Of a DNA stretch of 5,976 nucleotides, positions 5,250 to 5,976 are shown in pieces. This DNA is from Mariprofundus sp. (lineage in GTDB: Bacteria; Pseudomonadota; Zetaproteobacteria; Mariprofundales; Mariprofundaceae), in NCBI GenBank assembly GCA_030951065.1, contig JAUZQH010000041.1, positions 1 through 5,976 of the forward strand, read 5' to 3'. The position numbers and the translations under genes are program-made. The notes beneath the pieces were generated by a model. It was given only the letters and a program-made list of their open reading frames with translations. It made no database searches and had not been told where the DNA came from. Position 1 is the stretch's first letter; the number at the start of each line of letters is the position of its first letter.

Positions 5250-5283
5250 TATATAGTATCTGCTTTATGTGTTTTCAAGGGTG
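5250..5283 (-). promoter_or_regulatory. Predicted promoter of hsp20 (sigma70-like, with a sigma32-like -35)
   Basis: On the minus strand TTGAAA (5278-5273) is followed after 17 nt by TATATA (5255-5250), a good sigma70 spacing. The -35 region reads CACCCTTGAAAA, which also matches the heat-shock sigma32 -35 consensus (CCCTTGAA). The usual sigma32 CCCCAT -10 is not present, so the sigma factor is undecided. The expected leader is about 43 nt. Confidence 0.55.
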
Positions 5284-5305
5284 TTTTTCAAGCAACTCTA
5301 TAGAT

Positions 5306-5343
5306 AAAAAAACGAAATGATATCAAATAGTTAGAATATATCA
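5306..5343 (-). terminator. Possible weak terminator after the transporter gene
   Basis: TGATAT (5318-5323) pairs with ATATCA (5338-5343) across a 14-nt loop, followed on the minus strand by TTTCG and then seven T residues (5312-5306). The stem is AT-rich and short, so it is only suggestive. It lies between the transporter stop and the hsp20 promoter, where a terminator would be expected. Confidence 0.3.
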
Positions 5344-5350
5344 TGTTAAC

Positions 5351-5976
5351 TTATGAAGGAAGCAAAGGTCTGATCATGTAAACAACTGATATTACGACAA
5401 ACGCCATAATAATATTCAAGCGAATACCTGTTTTTATCATACTCTGCATGGGTATATGTCCTGAGCCAAAAACAATGGCATTTGGAGGTGTCGCCACAGG
5501 TAGCATAAAGGCGCACGATGCAGCCAGGGTGGCGACCAGCATAATATAAGTCGGGTCCATGGCGTTGGCCAGTGTAGCGGCAGCGAGTATCGGCAACATG
5601 ACCTGGGTGGTAGCGGTGTTGCTGGTGATTTCGGTCAGGAAAGTGATGACCAGAGCGATACCAAGCATCATCACAGGCAGCGGTACATCTTTTAAAAACT
5701 CAAGCTGGTTACCAACCCAGCCTGAAAGGCCTGAGCTTTGCATGCCATAAGCCAGTGCAAAGCCGCCACCGAGCAGCAGAACGATATCCCACGGTAATTG
5801 CCTGAATGAGGCTGTGTTTAGAATAGCCTTGTTATCTTCGGTACGGAATAAGAACAGTAAACCGGCCATCAGAATAGCTACCGTACCATCATCAACACCT
5901 TTGTAGGGGAGCAGGGTGTTCCACCCGGGGATATTGAAACTGTCGGCATGGATGCCTTTTCTGCTCATCCATAACA
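5351..5976 (-). CDS. SLC13/DASS family sodium-coupled anion (dicarboxylate or sulfate) transporter, C-terminal part
   Basis: DASS transporters are inner-membrane symporters that import di- or tricarboxylates or sulfate with Na+. About 208 C-terminal residues are present. The frame continues upstream of the Met at 5968 (Leu-Trp precede it) to the window edge, so that Met is not the start and the N-terminal half is outside. Visible features, numbered from Met5968, are WDIVLLLGGGFALAYGMQSSGL (60-81), a helix-hairpin region, the SNT sodium and substrate motif in EITSNTATT (113-121), and the family signature ASCAFMLPVATPPNAIVFGSG (150-170). A last TM segment at about 183-200 ends in MIRPLLPS. Family members are usually 450-600 residues, so this is roughly the second inverted-repeat half. 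The substrate cannot be told from this part. The hsp20 gene follows after about 150 bp with its own promoter, so the two are probably separate units. Confidence 0.92.
   Translation of the reverse strand, partial: LWMSRKGIHADSFNIPGWNTLLPYKGVDDGTVAILMAGLLFLFRTEDNKAILNTASFRQLPWDIVLLLGGGFALAYGMQSSGLSGWVGNQLEFLKDVPLPVMMLGIALVITFLTEITSNTATTQVMLPILAAATLANAMDPTYIMLVATLAASCAFMLPVATPPNAIVFGSGHIPMQSMIKTGIRLNIIMAFVVISVVYMIRPLLPS

Noticed and set aside
5199..5250. ROSE or fourU RNA thermometer before hsp20
   Set aside because: I could not find a clear U-rich or UYGCU-type anti-Shine-Dalgarno segment; only short AT-rich pairings are possible, so it is kept as a low-confidence leader feature, not a named element.
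5966..5968. ATG as the start of the transporter
   Set aside because: The frame stays open upstream (Leu-Trp) to the edge of the window, and the family is more than twice this length.
1..5976. CRISPR array, tRNA, rRNA, integrase or transposase
   Set aside because: No regularly spaced direct repeats, no tRNA-like cloverleaf and no frames with recombinase motifs were seen.

Overview
The window looks like chromosomal DNA of a proteobacterium. The evidence is a glutamate-1-semialdehyde aminomutase (C5 route to haem), separate hisI and hisE genes instead of the fused hisIE of enterobacteria, an HtpX-like membrane protease, an RssA-like patatin, near-consensus sigma70-type promoters and a full-match Shine-Dalgarno. 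I cannot fix the class; a gamma- or zetaproteobacterium would fit. Every gene I can support is on the minus strand, so transcription runs from high to low coordinates. Layout in transcription order. (1) 5351-5976: C-terminal half of an SLC13/DASS sodium-coupled anion transporter, 5' end outside the window. (2) 5250-2782: likely stress operon of a small heat-shock protein (Hsp20), an HtpX-like M48 zinc metalloprotease and a patatin-like phospholipase. It has a good promoter before hsp20 and a cluster of hairpins between hsp20 and the protease gene. The protease and patatin genes overlap as TGATG. The set reads as cytoplasmic holdase, inner-membrane protease and lipid hydrolase, that is, membrane and protein quality control. 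(3) 2725-490: hemL with its own TTGACA promoter, followed by hisI and hisE, which overlap as GTGA. (4) 1160-1363, between hemL and hisI: a non-coding element of about 204 bp made of a CTTTCTTT-type hairpin and a long imperfect inverted duplication, flanked by an exact 8-bp direct repeat. The left repeat copy holds the hisI start codon and the right copy holds the hemL stop codon. Fusing the two copies would restore a classic ATGA stop/start overlap. I infer that a small mobile element split a translationally coupled hemL-hisI pair without damaging either reading frame. (5) 1-489: a hairpin that may be the terminator after hisE, a 9-bp dyad, and the start of an AT-rich gene (about 35% GC over 1-300 by hand count) for a membrane protein with two predicted TM segments. 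This gene runs off the window and has an accessory-gene look. The genes themselves are ordinary housekeeping and stress genes. The least explained parts are the hemL/hisI insertion and the AT-rich membrane gene at the left edge. I see no CRISPR array, tRNA, rRNA or transposase.
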